From: Streptomyces lasiicapitis
GTDB taxonomy: Bacteria; Actinomycetota; Actinomycetes; Streptomycetales; Streptomycetaceae
Assembly: GCF_014646335.1 (NCBI RefSeq)
Contig: NZ_BMNG01000031.1
Coordinates: 1-37,698 of the forward strand
Length of the DNA stretch: 37,698 nt
Reading direction: 5' to 3'
The position numbers and the translations under genes were made by a program. A model generated the notes under the pieces. That model was given only the letters and a program-made list of their open reading frames with translations, had not been told where the DNA came from and did no database searches. Of the stretch, positions 22,880-31,832 are shown in pieces (position 1 is the first letter of the stretch; every line of letters starts with the position of its first letter).

Positions 22880-24475
22880 GTGCGAGACCCCCACCAGTCC
22901 CTGCGGTCCACGACCGCGGGGGCCGTCTCCGCCGCCCTGATCGCGGGCGCCGCCTTCGGGCTTGCGCCCGCGGCCCAGGCCGCACCCGCCGAACGCCCCG
23001 CCGCGGCGGCAACCGCCAGCGTGCGCTTCGTCGACATCCCCGGCGACGGCGGCACCGTCCTCAAGGCCAACGTCGTCACACCCGCGGGCGCGAAGGCGGA
23101 CAGTTCGTACCCCGTGATCGTGCTGCCCACGAGCTGGGCCATGCCGCAGATCGAATACATCGCGCAGGCCAAGAAGCTCGCCGCGGCCGGCTATGTCGTC
23201 GTCAGCTACAACTCCCGCGGCTTCTGGGAGTCCGGCGGCGAGATCGAGGTCGGCGGCCCCGAGGACATCGCCGACGCCTCCAAGGTCATCGGCTGGACCC
23301 TGAAGAACACGCCCGCCGACCCCGCGAAGGTCGGTATGGCGGGCGTCAGTTACGGCGCGGGCATCAGCCTGCTGGCCGCCGCGCACGACAAGCGCGTCAA
23401 GGCGGTCGGCGCGATGAGCGGCTGGGGCGACCTCGTCGACTCGATCTACAGCGGCCGCACCCAGCACGCCCAGGCGGGCGCCCTGCTCGGCGGCGCGGGC
23501 TACCTCACAGGACGCCCCAGCGCCGAACTCCAGCGCATCCTCAAGGACTTCCTCGGCTCGAACCTCGACAGCGAGGACGAGATGATCGCGTGGGGCAGCA
23601 AGCGCTCCCCCGCCACCTATGTGGACCGCCTCAACAAGAACGGCGCCGCGATCCTGCTCGCCAACGCCTGGGGCGACACCATCTTCCCGCCCAACCAGTA
23701 CGCGAGCTTCTACGAGAAGCTGACCGGACCCAAGCGCCTGGAGTTCCGCCCCGGCGACCACGCGACCGCCGAGGCGACCGGCCTGCTCGGCCTGCCCAAC
23801 GACACCTGGACGAACACCCGGCGCTGGTTCGACCGCTACCTCAAGGGCGAGAAGAACGGCATCGACCAGGAGCAGCCCGTCCAGCTCAAGTCCCGTTCCA
23901 CGGGCGGCTACGAGGGCTATCCGGACTGGAAGTCGGTCGGCGCCACAAAGAAGAAGATCGACCTCGCGGGCTCCACCACCATCCGCGCGAACGTCGACTC
24001 CGGCGCAAACGGCGGCATCGTGATGCTGTCCAACACCCTCGACCAGTTCCTGAAGATCCCGCCGATGGCGTCGATGCCGCTGCTTCCGCGCAGGTACGCG
24101 GCGGTATGGCAGTCCGAGCGGGCCGAGCGGGACCGGCGCGTGCGCGGCACCGCGAAGCTGCACACCACGCTCACCAGCACCAAGGAGAGCGGAACCCTCG
24201 TCGCCTACCTCTACGACGTGGGCCCGCTCGGCCTCGGCAAGCTGGTCAGCAACGCGCCGTACACCTTCCACGGCAAGACCCCCGGCGAGCCGTTCGCCGT
24301 CGACCTGGAGCTGTTCTCCACGGCCTATGACGTCCCGGCAGGGCACCGGCTCGCCCTGGTCGTCGACACGGTCGACCCGCTCTATGTCGAGCACAACCCG
24401 TCCGGCGCGCAGCTGACCTTCTCCTCGCCGAGCGCCGACCCGTCGTACGTGTCGGTGCCCCTGCGCGAGCAGTGA
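22880..24475 (+). CDS. Secreted CocE/NonD (X-Pro dipeptidyl-peptidase S15-like) hydrolase
   Basis: Serine hydrolase of 531 residues. The signal peptide (residues 1-36, ending APAAQAAPA) directs export. The alpha/beta-hydrolase core has the nucleophile elbow GVSYGAG (Ser157), the acid in NAWGDTIFPPNQ and His in FRPGDHATAE. The C-terminal jelly-roll (from about residue 340, ending LVVDTVDPLYVEHNPSG) is the X-Pro/CocE C-terminal domain. PVIVLPTSWAMPQIEYIAQAKKLAAAGYVVVSYNSRGFWESGGEIE matches the family's oxyanion region. It starts with GTG 22880 behind GAGGAAG. Peptidase, esterase or acylase activity cannot be separated by sequence. Expression may be set by the palindromes at 22784-22839. Confidence 0.9.
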   Translation: MRDPHQSLRSTTAGAVSAALIAGAAFGLAPAAQAAPAERPAAAATASVRFVDIPGDGGTVLKANVVTPAGAKADSSYPVIVLPTSWAMPQIEYIAQAKKLAAAGYVVVSYNSRGFWESGGEIEVGGPEDIADASKVIGWTLKNTPADPAKVGMAGVSYGAGISLLAAAHDKRVKAVGAMSGWGDLVDSIYSGRTQHAQAGALLGGAGYLTGRPSAELQRILKDFLGSNLDSEDEMIAWGSKRSPATYVDRLNKNGAAILLANAWGDTIFPPNQYASFYEKLTGPKRLEFRPGDHATAEATGLLGLPNDTWTNTRRWFDRYLKGEKNGIDQEQPVQLKSRSTGGYEGYPDWKSVGATKKKIDLAGSTTIRANVDSGANGGIVMLSNTLDQFLKIPPMASMPLLPRRYAAVWQSERAERDRRVRGTAKLHTTLTSTKESGTLVAYLYDVGPLGLGKLVSNAPYTFHGKTPGEPFAVDLELFSTAYDVPAGHRLALVVDTVDPLYVEHNPSGAQLTFSSPSADPSYVSVPLREQ

Positions 24476-24481
24476 TCTCCG

Positions 24482-24565
24482 GCTGCTGCCGGGCGGGCCT
24501 GGCCCTCCTGCTGCTGCTCCCGTCAGGGGCCGGGGGCCCTGGGGGGACCCCCGCCCGGCAGCAGC
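24482..24565. terminator. Bidirectional terminator between hydrolase and gluD-like genes
   Basis: GCTGCTGCCGGGCGGG (24482-24497) and CCCGCCCGGCAGCAGC (24550-24565) are a perfect 16-bp inverted repeat around a loop of 52 nt that can itself fold. It begins seven bases after the stop of the plus-strand hydrolase, while its right arm lies inside the last codons of the minus-strand permease gene. Confidence 0.65.
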
Positions 24566-25419
24566 GTCCCTGGTTCAGCCGGGGCGACTTCCACGGCCTC
24601 TGTCTTGGGACTGCGCTGCTGTCGCTTGGACACCCAGTAGGCGAACCACGAAAGCAGCATGCACATCCCGATGTAGATCGGTGAGATCACCATGACCACG
24701 GGGATGAAAGGCAAATCGTAGTCGAGATTCGACGCGATGAGCTTCCCGGCATGGAGGAACTCCTCATAGGTGATCAGATAGCCGAGCGAGGTGTCCTTCA
24801 GGGCCACGACCAACTGGCTGATGATGGCGGGCAACATGGCCCGCACCGCCTGCGGCACCAGGACGTACGACATGACCTGGGTCTTTCTCATGCCAAGGGC
24901 GTAAGCGGCCTCCCTCTGCCCGCGCTCGACCGAGTTGACGCCGGAGCGGAACACCTCGGCGAGCACGGAACCGTTGTAGAGCGTGAGCCCGGCGACCAGC
25001 GCCGGCAGCGGCTGGACCTTCAGCGCCACGAAGACGAAGAAGATCATCACGAGCACGGGCATCGCGCGGAAGAACTCCACGAGCAGCGTGGCCACCCAGC
25101 GCACCACGCGATGGTCCGAAAGCCGCCCGGTGGCGAGCAGCCCGCCGAGCGCGAGCGACAGCGCGGCGGCGATCGCGAAGGCCTTCAGCGTGTTGCCGAG
25201 CCCGCGAAGGAGCAGTTCCTGGATGCCCTTGTACTCGAACGGCGTCCACTTGGTCGCGGTGAACTGGTCGGTGTCGAACAGCAGATACAGGACCCAGCCG
25301 ACGAGGCCGACGATGAGCGCGGTGGAGACGACGCCGTAGAGCAGGTGCCTGCGGCGGGTCCTGGGGCCCGGGATGTCGTAGAGGGCGGTGGCTTGGGGAG
25401 CGTGGGCGGTGGTGGTCAT
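24523..25419 (-). CDS. gluD: Glutamate-type ABC transporter permease (GluD-like)
   Basis: Inner-membrane permease of 298 residues, HisM/GluD type, last gene of a four-gene amino-acid uptake operon. A Pro/Arg-containing cytoplasmic N-terminus, a first membrane segment near residues 28-48, and the GLGNTLKAFAIAAALSLALGG segment precede the BPD_transp domain. The EAA loop reads REAAYALGMRKTQVMSYVLVPQAVRAMLPAI. The C-terminus ends in a Pro/Gly-rich tail encoded within the terminator. ATG 25417-25419 overlaps the gluC stop as ATGA, so the two permeases are coupled. With GluC it should form the heterodimeric channel for glutamate or a related polar amino acid. Confidence 0.9.
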   Translation of the reverse strand: MTTTAHAPQATALYDIPGPRTRRRHLLYGVVSTALIVGLVGWVLYLLFDTDQFTATKWTPFEYKGIQELLLRGLGNTLKAFAIAAALSLALGGLLATGRLSDHRVVRWVATLLVEFFRAMPVLVMIFFVFVALKVQPLPALVAGLTLYNGSVLAEVFRSGVNSVERGQREAAYALGMRKTQVMSYVLVPQAVRAMLPAIISQLVVALKDTSLGYLITYEEFLHAGKLIASNLDYDLPFIPVVMVISPIYIGMCMLLSWFAYWVSKRQQRSPKTEAVEVAPAEPGTLLPGGGPPRAPGP

Positions 25420-26060
25420 CGGGCGACTCCCCAGCGCTTCTCGAGGATGTTGAAGACGGCGCTGATGGCGAGGGTGATGATCAGGTAGCCGAGGGCGATC
25501 CAGACGAAGGTCCAGATGATGCTGTAGCCGAGTTCGCCGAGGGTCTTGTACGTGCCGAGGAGTTCGGTGACGCTGAACGCGCCCGCGATGGCGGAGTTCT
25601 TGGCGAGGGCGATGAGCGTGGAGCCGACGGGCGAGATCACCGACCGGAAGGCCTGCGGAAGCACCACTCCGGACAGGGTCTGACTGAAGGTCATGCCGAG
25701 GCTGCGGGCCGCCTCGCCCTGCCCCGTGGGCACGGTGTTGATGCCCGAGCGCAGGGCCTCGCAGATGAACGCCGAGGTGTAACAGCCGAGCGCGAGCACG
25801 GCGAACACCTCGAAGGGCAGCACGAGTCCGAACCGCGGCAGGCCGAGCAGCACCGCGAAGAACAGCAGCGTCAGCGGCGTGTTGCGGAGCACCGCCACCC
25901 ACACCGCGCCGAACACCCGGAACGACCCGACGGGCGCGACCCGGAAGGACGCCATGACGAACCCGAGCGCGAGCGCGAGCAGCGAGGCGTACACGGTGAG
26001 TTCGACGGTGCCGAGGAAGCCGTCCCCGAACGTGGAGAAGTTGTCTGTCAGTACGTCCAC
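25416..26060 (-). CDS. gluC: Glutamate-type ABC transporter permease (GluC-like)
   Basis: Inner-membrane permease of 214 residues with about five segments. FGDGFLGTVELTVYASLLALALGFVMASFRVAPVG is the typical start of polar amino-acid permeases. The EAA motif is GEAARSLGMTFSQTLSGVVLPQAFRSVISPVGS, contacting the ATPase. LRNTPLTLLFFAVLLGLPRFG matches GluC-type proteins. It starts nine bases after the binding-protein gene and overlaps gluD by four bases. Confidence 0.92.
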   Translation of the reverse strand: MDVLTDNFSTFGDGFLGTVELTVYASLLALALGFVMASFRVAPVGSFRVFGAVWVAVLRNTPLTLLFFAVLLGLPRFGLVLPFEVFAVLALGCYTSAFICEALRSGINTVPTGQGEAARSLGMTFSQTLSGVVLPQAFRSVISPVGSTLIALAKNSAIAGAFSVTELLGTYKTLGELGYSIIWTFVWIALGYLIITLAISAVFNILEKRWGVAR

Positions 26061-26069
26061 GACGCCTCC

Positions 26070-26984
26070 TCAGCTCGCCGGGTAGCGGTCGATGGCGGGC
26101 GGCTTCGGCGCCGGGACGCCGGAGAGCCCGAGGGTGGCCTCGTACGCCTTCTTCCAGTCGCCGTCCTTCTCCCGGGCGGCGAGGGCGTCGTCGATGGCGA
26201 ACCGCAGCGTGTTGTCGCCGCGCGGGACGCCGATGCCGTAGGGCTCCTCGGAGAAGGGCTTGCCGACCAGCTTGAGTTCGTCGGGCAGCTTGGCCGCGTA
26301 CCCGATGAGGATCGCGTCGTCGGTGGTGACGGCGTCGACCTGATAGGTCAGCAGATTGTCGACACACACGGAGTACGTGTCGTACGCGACGAGCGTCGCC
26401 TTCGGGTAGTCCTGCTTGATGCGCTGGTACGGCGTGGAGCCCGCGGCGGAGCACACGCGCTTTCCGTTCAGGTCCCGCGGGCCCTTGATGTCGTCCTCGT
26501 CGTGCCGCACGAGCAGGCCCTGCCCTGCCATGTAGTACGGGCCCGCGAAGCCGACGAGCTTCTTGCGGAGGTCGTTGATGGTGTAGGTGCCGACGTAGTA
26601 GTCGATCTGCCCGTTCTGCAGGGCGGTCTCGCGGTTGGCGGACGCGATCGTCTTGAAGGAGATCTTCCCGGGGTCCATGCCCAGGGAGGCCGAGACCATC
26701 TTGGCGATCTCGATGTCGAAGCCGGTGTAGCGGCCGCTCGCCGGGTCCTTCTCGCCGAGGTAGGGCTGGTCCTCCTTGACGCCGACGACGAAGCGGCCGC
26801 GCCTCTCCGCCTTGCGCCAGGTGCCGGACTTCGGCAGCTCGAAGCCCTGCGCCACCTGGTACTTCGGCAGTTGCCCCGCCGCTGGGCCCTTCGTCGGCGG
26901 GCTGCCCTCCTTGCCGCACGCGGCAGTGGCGAGCGCGGCGAGGACGAGCGCGGCGAACAGACGTGTCGTACGGAGCATGCTCAC
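26070..26984 (-). CDS. gluB: Glutamate-binding lipoprotein (GluB-like)
   Basis: Periplasmic-binding-protein-fold lipoprotein of 304 residues, type 3 solute-binding family. Lipobox ATAAC gives lipid Cys near residue 23. Ligand-site features: GVKEDQPYLGEKDP, YTGFDIEIAKMVSASLG, the family strand FKTIASANRETALQNGQIDYYVGTYTI, and the hinge YDTYSVCVDNLLTYQVDAVTTDDAILIGYAA. Two Cys (VCSAAGST and SVCVDN) could form a disulfide as in related glutamate-binding proteins. ATG at 26984 or the Met two codons later are both possible starts. It delivers glutamate or a close analogue to the GluC/GluD permease. Confidence 0.93.
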   Translation of the reverse strand: MSMLRTTRLFAALVLAALATAACGKEGSPPTKGPAAGQLPKYQVAQGFELPKSGTWRKAERRGRFVVGVKEDQPYLGEKDPASGRYTGFDIEIAKMVSASLGMDPGKISFKTIASANRETALQNGQIDYYVGTYTINDLRKKLVGFAGPYYMAGQGLLVRHDEDDIKGPRDLNGKRVCSAAGSTPYQRIKQDYPKATLVAYDTYSVCVDNLLTYQVDAVTTDDAILIGYAAKLPDELKLVGKPFSEEPYGIGVPRGDNTLRFAIDDALAAREKDGDWKKAYEATLGLSGVPAPKPPAIDRYPAS

Positions 26985-26995
26985 TCAGCCCCCCG

Positions 26996-27739
<744 letters not shown>

Positions 27740-27860
27740 GCCCAGACCTGCCCACTCATCGCGGTGTCGGTCAGCGCAAACTATCCACGCGAAAACGGGA
27801 CTTATTGGACGACACGCACTTATGGGCATTAACCGTATTTGAGGCTACGTTGCCTGGCGG

Positions 27861-28301
27861 CTACGTCTCCGACGCCTCCGCGTAGACCTGAGACAACTCG
27901 GGGGTGCCCTGGACCGCCCAGTCGAGCCCCGCGGCGACCACCTGGATCTCCCGGCCCGAGGCGAGCCGCACCACCGGGGTGCCGCCGGGCAGCACCTGCC
28001 AGACCGCGCCGGGCACCGTCCGTACGATCACCGTGCCCAGGTAGAGCCCCGCGTCGTTGCCGAGCCAGGGCAGCGTCTCCGCGTCGTCGCGCCAGCGCGG
28101 CGGGAGCTGGTCGAGGGCCGCCAGGGAGGCCGGGGAGTCGTCGAGCGCGAGCCCCGCGGTGCCCGCCTGCGAGCGCAGCAGCTCGCACTCGGAAAGCAGC
28201 TCGGCCACCCCGTCCGGGTCCTCCTCGAAGACGGCGGCGAGCTTGAGGCCCGGCTCGCTCGGGTGCCGCTTGCGCCACTTGTCCAGGAACGGAATGTTCA
28301 T
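27861..28301 (-). CDS. DUF6278-family protein
   Basis: Small protein of 146 residues that I believe belongs to DUF6278, a Streptomyces-type family of unknown function. Visible: a basic N-terminus NIPFLDKWRKRHPSEPGLKLAAVFEEDPDGVAELLSECELLRSQ, then LAALDQLPPRWRDDAETLPWLGNDAGLYLGTVIVRTVPGAVWQVLPGGTPVVRLASGREIQVVAAGLDWAV. This resembles the large group of immunity-like or DUF-type proteins that accompany secreted systems, but no partner is nearby. No signal peptide or membrane segment. ATG 28301 has GGAGAGG upstream. Confidence 0.75.
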   Translation of the reverse strand: MNIPFLDKWRKRHPSEPGLKLAAVFEEDPDGVAELLSECELLRSQAGTAGLALDDSPASLAALDQLPPRWRDDAETLPWLGNDAGLYLGTVIVRTVPGAVWQVLPGGTPVVRLASGREIQVVAAGLDWAVQGTPELSQVYAEASET

Positions 28302-28442
28302 GACCGGCCTCTCCGTGGGGTGCCCGGGCCGCGTCCCCGGGCGGGCCGGGGCGGCCGGACGGCGGATCCGCGTTCCAAGGAATGTATCTTGCGGCAGTTG
28401 CACACGGAATCAGGTGAATCGCGGCTTGCTCGTTCCCGCTGG

Positions 28443-28886
28443 TCAGCGGCGGGTGAAGGCCAGGATCGTGGCCAGGTTCATCGGGCGGCGGGTGGAGAGG
28501 TAGAGATAGGGGGCGCGGTGGTGCGGGCCGCGCAGCTCCACGCGCAGCGCGGTGGGGACGTAGCCGCGCAGCAGGAGCAGGGCGTACGCGTTCGCCTTGT
28601 ACGTGCGCCACTCGAAGGCCTCGCCCGCGTCGAGGATCTCGGTGGTGCCGAGGTCGTCGATCGGGATGGCCCGGTCGCCCACGAGCAGCGTGCCGGGCGT
28701 CACGACGATGCGGGCCGAGCCGTAGCGGTGAACCAGCGGGCCGAACACGGCGCCCACGAGGACGACGCCGGCCGCGGCGGCGACGGGCCCGAAGGGCAGC
28801 AGCAGACCGCCGAAGAGACAGCCGCCCAACACGACGAGGAACCACCACACGGCCGGGACGGTCAGGCGCTCATCGTAAAGATGCAT
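28443..28886 (-). CDS. DUF3093-family membrane protein
   Basis: Actinobacterial membrane protein of 147 residues. Two adjoining hydrophobic segments near the N-terminus (about residues 12-50) are followed by a soluble PH-like domain: YGSARIVVTPGTLLVGDRAIPIDDLGTTEILDAGEAFEWRTYKANAYALLLLRGYVPTALRVEL, then STRRPMNLATIL. This is the DUF3093 pattern. In many actinomycetes DUF3093 sits beside dut (dUTPase), but not here. The function is unknown. It is divergent from the GDSL esterase gene 166 bp away. Confidence 0.85.
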   Translation of the reverse strand: MHLYDERLTVPAVWWFLVVLGGCLFGGLLLPFGPVAAAAGVVLVGAVFGPLVHRYGSARIVVTPGTLLVGDRAIPIDDLGTTEILDAGEAFEWRTYKANAYALLLLRGYVPTALRVELRGPHHRAPYLYLSTRRPMNLATILAFTRR

Positions 28887-29052
28887 GGGGCCATCCTGGC
28901 ACTGGCGTGCGGGTGGGGGTGCGGGGGCCTCGGTCCGCCGCCCCCGGAGCGACAATCCGCCGTCCATGTCGCGTTCATTGACGGGCATCTGACTGCTCTT
29001 TAGTTTCATCACGCACCGTCCGTCGCAACGCCCGCCGTGAGAAGGGTTCGTC

Positions 29053-30840
29053 GTGCGAAGACGTATCTGGGGAACCGCAGCCGTACTCGCCTTGCTCACC
29101 GGCCTCGCGCCGGTGGCCGCGGCGGAGGCCGCACCGAGGCCCTCGGCCGCCGAACCGCTCCCCCTGGAGCGGCTGTTCGACAACCGGGCCGTCAGCGACG
29201 ACGCGCGCCCCGCCGACGCGGACTTCGACGGCTCGGGCGGCTCGCTGTCGGCGCGGGACCTGGCGGCGGCGGGCTGGACGCCGGGCCGCGCCCTGGGCGT
29301 CGACGGCGCCCGGCTGGCCTGGCCGGACCGGGCGGCGGGCGAGCCGGACAACGTGCGTGCGGACGGGCAGGCGGTGCGGGTGCGCGGGCGCGGGGACGCG
29401 CTGGCGTTCCTGGTGGCGGGCACCGGCGGGGAGGCGACCGGCACGGGCAGTGTGCGCTACCGGGACGGGTCGCGCGCCGCCTTCCGCCTCACCGCGCCGG
29501 ACTGGCGCGGCGGCCCGCTCGCCACCAAGTCCGTGGCGCTGCCGCACATCAACACCCCCGGCGGCCAACTCGCCGAGAAGGCAAAGCTGTACGTGGTCAC
29601 CGTGCCGCTCGCGCGCGGGCGTGAGGTGGCCTCGGTGGTGCTGCCCCCGGACCCGGGCGCGGGCGCCGACCTGCATGTGTTCGCCCTGTCGGTGCGGGGC
29701 GAGGCCAAGGGGTGGACGGGGAGCTGGTCGGCCTCGACGGCGGGGTACACCGCGGTGGGTCCCTGGGAGGACCGGACGGTACGGCTCGTCGTGCACACCC
29801 GCACCGGGGGGCCGCGGGTGCGGATCCGGCTCGACAACACCTTCGCGGGGACGCCGGTCAGGATCGGCAGTGCCACGGTCGCCGTGCAGGAGGCGGGCGC
29901 GGGGGCGCGGGGCGCGCCGGTGGCGCTGCGGTTCGGCGGAGCCTCGGGGACCGAGATCCCCGCCGGGGCGCAGGCGTTCAGCGACCCGCTGCGGTTCGCG
30001 GTGCCGCCGGACGCGAACCTGCTCGTCAGCTTCCATCTGCCGGGGAAGGTGGCCTCGACGCCCGTGCACAGCGCGGCCCTCCAGACGTCGTACGTCAGCG
30101 GGCCCGGGGACCACGCGGCGGACGGCTCCGGGGCCGCGTACACCTCCACGTTGAAGACGTGGCCGCTGCTCACCGGCGTCGACGTCGGGGGCGGCGCCGG
30201 GTCCGTGGTGCTGCTCGGCGACTCCATCACGGACGGCGTCGGCTCCACGCCCGACACCAACCGCCGCTGGCCGGACGAGTTGGCGCGGCGGCTGCTCGCC
30301 CAGGACCCCGACGATGGGGTGCCGCGCTACGGCGTCCTCAACCAGGGCATCTCCGCGAACCGGGTCGTGGCCGACCGCTATCCCGGGGACGGCGTCTCCA
30401 CCGACACCGGCGGGGTGAGCGCGCTGCACCGGCTCGACCGGGACGTCTTCGCGCAGACGTCCGTGCGGACGGTGGTCGTCTTCGAGGGTGTCAACGATGT
30501 GCGGTGGGGGGCTTCGGCGGAGGAGGTCGTCGCCGGGTTGCGGGAGATCGCTCTGCGGGGGCGGGAGCGGGGGGTGCGGGTCGTCGCTGCGACTGTTGTG
30601 CCTTGTGAGGGGGAGGCTCGTTGCACTTCCGCGGTGGACGCGGAGCGGGTGAAGGTCAACTCCTACTTGCGTGGGAGCGGTGACTTCGACGCTGTGCTCG
30701 ACTTCGACGCTGCCCTGCGGGATCCGGAGCGGCCGGCTCGGCTGTTGCCCGCGTATGACAGTGGGGATCATCTGCATCCGGGCGATGCGGGGTTGGCTGC
30801 GCTGGCTCGGTCGGTGGAGTTGGGGGAGCTGGTGGGGTAG
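29053..30840 (+). CDS. Secreted SGNH/GDSL-type esterase with N-terminal beta domain
   Basis: Extracellular hydrolase of 595 residues. Signal peptide residues 1-27 (IWGTAAVLALLTGLAPVAAAEAAP). Residues 30-210 form a beta-rich, Gly/Asp-heavy domain resembling carbohydrate- or Ig-like modules. Residues 215-380 carry a second beta domain (KGWTGSWSASTAGYTA, then LRFAVPPDANLLVSFHLPG). The SGNH catalytic domain starts near 385: block I VVLLGDSITDGVGS with Ser391, block II Gly in LNQGISANRVV, block III FEGVNDVRW with Asn, and block V DHLHPGDAG near residue 572 with Asp/His. It starts with GTG 29053. The last 300 bp use noticeably more T/G-ending codons than neighbours. Likely acts on acetylated polysaccharide or lipid esters. 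Confidence 0.92.
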   Translation: MRRRIWGTAAVLALLTGLAPVAAAEAAPRPSAAEPLPLERLFDNRAVSDDARPADADFDGSGGSLSARDLAAAGWTPGRALGVDGARLAWPDRAAGEPDNVRADGQAVRVRGRGDALAFLVAGTGGEATGTGSVRYRDGSRAAFRLTAPDWRGGPLATKSVALPHINTPGGQLAEKAKLYVVTVPLARGREVASVVLPPDPGAGADLHVFALSVRGEAKGWTGSWSASTAGYTAVGPWEDRTVRLVVHTRTGGPRVRIRLDNTFAGTPVRIGSATVAVQEAGAGARGAPVALRFGGASGTEIPAGAQAFSDPLRFAVPPDANLLVSFHLPGKVASTPVHSAALQTSYVSGPGDHAADGSGAAYTSTLKTWPLLTGVDVGGGAGSVVLLGDSITDGVGSTPDTNRRWPDELARRLLAQDPDDGVPRYGVLNQGISANRVVADRYPGDGVSTDTGGVSALHRLDRDVFAQTSVRTVVVFEGVNDVRWGASAEEVVAGLREIALRGRERGVRVVAATVVPCEGEARCTSAVDAERVKVNSYLRGSGDFDAVLDFDAALRDPERPARLLPAYDSGDHLHPGDAGLAALARSVELGELVG

Positions 30841-30882
30841 GGGGCCCGGCTGGGAGCTCCCCAAGCCCGCCCCTTCCCGTAA

Positions 30883-30903
30883 CCAGGGGGCTCCGCCCCC
30901 TGG
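30883..30903. terminator. Terminator hairpin after the GDSL gene
   Basis: CCAGGGGGC (30883-30891), loop TCC, GCCCCCTGG (30895-30903): perfect 9-bp stem 42 bp after the stop codon. It is followed directly by the dispersed repeat at 30912-30951. Confidence 0.65.
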
Positions 30904-30911
30904 ACCCCCGT

Positions 30912-30951
30912 ATCGCCGCTTCGCGGCTCGTCCTCAAACGCCGGACGGGCT
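30912..30951 (+). repeat. Dispersed 40-bp Streptomyces extragenic repeat, copy 2
   Basis: Matches the minus strand of 2840-2879 over 40 bp with one mismatch. Lies between the convergent GDSL and exonuclease III genes, next to a terminator hairpin, as this repeat family usually does. Confidence 0.75.
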
Positions 30952-30987
30952 AGATCTGGCTAGGTATGGCCCCTCCCGGGGGAAAGC

Positions 30988-31767
30988 TCACAGCCCCAGG
31001 TCCACCACGACCGGTGCGTGGTCGGAGGCACCCTTGCCCTTGCGTTCCTCGCGGTCGACGTACGAGTCGGACACCGCCTTGGCGAACGACTCGTTGCCGT
31101 ACACAAGATCGATCCGCATGCCCTTGTTCTTGGGGAAGCCCAGCTCGCGGTAGTCCCAGTACGTGAAGGGGTGGTCGTACTTGAGGGGGCGCGGGACGAC
31201 GTCCTGGAGGCCGGTGTCGCGGAGGGCGGCGAGGGCGGCGCGCTCGGCGGGGGTGACGTGGGTGGCGCCTTCGAAGAGGGAGGGGTCCCAGACGTCGTCG
31301 TCGGTCGGGGCGACGTTGTAGTCACCGAGGACGGCGAAGGGGAGGGAGCCGGCCGCGTCCTCGGTGACGGCGGCCTTGAGGGCCTCGAACCAGGCGAGCT
31401 TGTAGGCGTAGTGGTCGTGGTCGACCTCGCGGCCGTTGGGCACGTACACCGACCAGAGGCGGACGGGGCCGCAGGTCGCGGCGATCGCGCGGGGCTCCTG
31501 CGCGCCGTCGTAGTCGGGTCCGCCGGGCAGGCTCGGGGTCACGTCGGTGAGGCCCACCCGGGAGATCAGTGCCACGCCGTTCCACCGGCCGGTGGCGTTC
31601 ACCGCCGACTCGTACCCGAGCTCACGCAGCGCCTCGGTGGGGAACTGCTCCGCGGTGCACTTGGTCTCCTGGACGCACAGCACGTCCGTGCCGGTCTTCT
31701 CCAGCCAGGCCAGGAGCCGGGGCAGACGGGCGGTGATCGAGTTCACGTTCCAGGTCGCAATCCGCAT
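30988..31767 (-). CDS. xth: Exodeoxyribonuclease III
   Basis: DNA repair nuclease of 259 residues (AP endonuclease and 3'-5' exonuclease). Endonuclease/exonuclease/phosphatase fold with MRIATWNVNSI at the start, metal-binding Glu34 in CVQETKC, SVYVPNGREVD, catalytic Asp and Asn in LGDYNVAP, MRIDLVYGN, and terminal SDHAPVVVDL with the catalytic Asp-His pair. The ATG at 31765-31767 fits the family start exactly; an upstream in-frame GTG would add eight unrelated residues. It stands alone, convergent with the GDSL gene. Confidence 0.95.
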   Translation of the reverse strand: MRIATWNVNSITARLPRLLAWLEKTGTDVLCVQETKCTAEQFPTEALRELGYESAVNATGRWNGVALISRVGLTDVTPSLPGGPDYDGAQEPRAIAATCGPVRLWSVYVPNGREVDHDHYAYKLAWFEALKAAVTEDAAGSLPFAVLGDYNVAPTDDDVWDPSLFEGATHVTPAERAALAALRDTGLQDVVPRPLKYDHPFTYWDYRELGFPKNKGMRIDLVYGNESFAKAVSDSYVDREERKGKGASDHAPVVVDLGL

Positions 31768-31832
31768 GGGAAACAACCTACCCGCCACCACTGACAGTCA
31801 CGGACCCGCCGCCCGCCCCGCCCCCTGCGCCC

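Noticed and set aside
25420..26919. Upstream extension of the GluD permease frame
   Set aside because: Arg/Pro-rich shadow of gluC and gluB; the ATGA overlap gives the real start.
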